NCBI GenBank assembly: GCA_015229165.1
Contig: JADGCD010000142.1
Span: 1-5,599, forward strand
Reading direction: 5' to 3'
Source: Nitrospinota bacterium
GTDB lineage: Bacteria; Nitrospinota_A; UBA7883; JADGGD01
Length of the DNA stretch: 5,599 nt
Shown: positions 4,639-5,599 of the stretch, piece after piece
How the letters are laid out: every line of letters begins with the position of its first letter
Numbering within the stretch: position 1 is the stretch's first letter
Translations under genes and position numbers: made by a program
Notes under the pieces: generated by a model
Seen by the model: the letters and a program-made list of their open reading frames with translations, nothing else
The model's database searches: none
Told to the model about the DNA's origin: nothing

Positions 4639-5599
4639 TCACTCCTCTGTAGATGCCATAACTAACGCACCCTTTGCAACAGCATTTAATGGATCCCTTG
4701 CAATCCTTACATTGGAAATCCTAAATGGAAGCGTAATAGATTTTAATATACTCTCAAACTTTTCCCTGCATCCAATTGCCATAGCTGTACCGCCAGCCAA
4801 TACTATTGGTATAGGTGAAGATATTTTTGGGATTCTGTCTGATAAAGCAAATATTCGTTCCATACTCTTTACAAGCACATTTATAACCTCACTATATTTA
4901 GTATAAAGAGCCATTTCCATTCTATTATTAGGTAAAACTGTAAGGTTAAGGGTTTCCTCTTTTATTGTTTTTACATGAGTAGCTGCCTCTCCTAACTCTT
5001 TACTAACCATAGCATCTATATAATCACCACCGATTTTAATACTATATGTAATAACAGGCACTGATAAGTAGGAAAGACAAATATTACACATACCTCCGCC
5101 CATACTTATACCTATACCAGTGAAATTATCATCACCAAGCTCTGACATGACTACTGCTAATCCTTCATTAATAGACCTTGGGGTGTATCCTAAACTTTCC
5201 AAATACATGTGTATTATGGACTCATGTACTGGTGTATATCCAATTGATGTATAACTGGGTTCTTCATCTCCGGGTAGTTTGATACCAATATCTATAGGTT
5301 CACCCGGTATGCTGAAACATATATTTTCACCAAAATTTTTTGGTTTTGTTATAAGGGTACTGATAATTGCCTGTATTATAAAAACACTGTCATCTTCTTT
5401 TGAGCTTATTATTCCTTTAACCATTGGGCGCTTTGTGTTGGTATTAAACATGTTTGCAAAACTCTCTGCGGCATAGCCTATAATATAATACTTATTGTCC
5501 TTTTCAGAGAAAATTACATCGTTTTGGGCAAGAATTTTTTTTACAAATTTAGATTCATTTATGGGGAAAAAGGCATTTACTTGCTTTATTACGCCAATA
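4639..5599 (-). CDS. Actin-like ATPase (actin/Hsp70 fold), 5'-partial
   Basis: The frame stays open to the window edge, giving 319 visible residues. An ATG at 5451 is internal, because 49 well-conserved-looking residues precede it (e.g. YYIIGYAAESFAN). The N-terminal phosphate-1 loop, probably some 20-25 residues further upstream, is outside the window. Visible landmarks of the actin/Hsp70 fold, numbered from the first visible residue, are: RPMVKG near 57; connect-1-like INEGLAVV at 143-150; phosphate-2-like GIGISMGGGMCNI at 161-173; GGDYID at 190-195; adenosine-motif VLAGGTAM at 266-273; and a C-terminal DPLNAVAKGALVMA. The loop has Ser where MreB and DnaK carry Asp. The family hydrolyses ATP and many members form filaments; polymerisation here is inferred. 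It is clearly not canonical MreB. A relative of magnetosome Mad28 or of volactin-like proteins is possible. It is the first visible gene of the operon, 9 nt before the receiver-like gene. Fold confidence is high; specific identity is low. Confidence 0.85.
   Translation of the reverse strand, partial: IGVIKQVNAFFPINESKFVKKILAQNDVIFSEKDNKYYIIGYAAESFANMFNTNTKRPMVKGIISSKEDDSVFIIQAIISTLITKPKNFGENICFSIPGEPIDIGIKLPGDEEPSYTSIGYTPVHESIIHMYLESLGYTPRSINEGLAVVMSELGDDNFTGIGISMGGGMCNICLSYLSVPVITYSIKIGGDYIDAMVSKELGEAATHVKTIKEETLNLTVLPNNRMEMALYTKYSEVINVLVKSMERIFALSDRIPKISSPIPIVLAGGTAMAIGCREKFESILKSITLPFRISNVRIARDPLNAVAKGALVMASTEE
4642..4648 (-). promoter_or_regulatory. Ribosome binding site of the receiver-like gene, inside the actin-like gene
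   Basis: The minus strand reads AGAGGAG here. It is formed by the two last Glu codons (GAG GAG) of the actin-like gene, directly before its TGA. It lies 12 nt before the GTG at 4629, which is longer than ideal. An in-frame TAA at 4636-4638 prevents any start further upstream, so the GTG is the best choice. The overlap suggests translational coupling. Confidence 0.55.

Noticed and set aside
4639..5451. ATG at 5451 as the true start of the actin-like gene.
   Set aside because: The frame is open to the window edge, and the 49 upstream residues look like conserved actin-family sequence. Starting at 5451 would remove part of the first subdomain.
2389..5476. Plus-strand open frames over the vWA, receiver-like and actin-like genes (e.g. 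2389-2577, 2905-3093, 4124-4306, 4712-4906, 5279-5476).
   Set aside because: They are short, hydrophobic or Ser/Cys-rich, and opposite to genes with clear motifs on the minus strand.
4639..5599. Calling the actin-like gene mamK or mreB.
   Set aside because: The phosphate-2 loop lacks the Asp, the connect-1 region reads NEGLAVV rather than EPLAAA, and no mreC/mreD or mam gene is visible.

Overview
The window is AT-rich (about 30% G+C by eye) and almost entirely coding. Five genes lie on the minus strand, so they read from position 5599 down to 92. Spacing is tight: 9 nt, 8 nt, a 4-nt overlap and 25 nt. They look like the distal part of one operon whose promoter and first gene or genes lie beyond position 5599. 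The composition, the Sec signal peptide and the MinD/FlhG-type ATPase fit an AT-rich diderm bacterium, for example a Desulfobacterota or Nitrospirota lineage. That assignment is inference; no rRNA or other marker is present.

In order of transcription: (1) 4639-5599, an actin/Hsp70-fold ATPase, 5'-truncated by the window edge; (2) 4132-4629, a small atypical receiver-like protein with a charged linker and a short hydrophobic tail; (3) 3197-4123, a MinD/ParA-type P-loop ATPase with an intact deviant Walker A motif; (4) 849-3200, a 783-residue membrane protein with signal peptide, extracytoplasmic von Willebrand factor A (vWA) domain with complete MIDAS, one transmembrane helix and about 430 cytoplasmic residues of repeated coiled coil; (5) 92-823, a soluble coiled-coil protein sharing a terminal helical module with protein 4. 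Positions 1-91 hold no confirmed gene. They change sharply in base composition and may contain the start, or a broken start, of another reading frame.

Together the parts suggest a subcellular positioning or cytoskeletal machine: a polymerising actin-like ATPase, a receiver-like plus MinD-like pair resembling a CpaE/TadZ protein split into two genes, and a membrane-anchored coiled-coil scaffold that senses or binds something outside the cytoplasm through a vWA domain. A soluble coiled-coil partner probably docks through the shared module. From memory, magnetosome (mad) clusters of Nitrospirota and Desulfobacterota combine an actin-like protein (Mad28) with coiled-coil proteins, so a magnetosome-chain role is one specific hypothesis. 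Organelle, pilus or envelope positioning in a non-magnetic organism remains equally open from this sequence alone.
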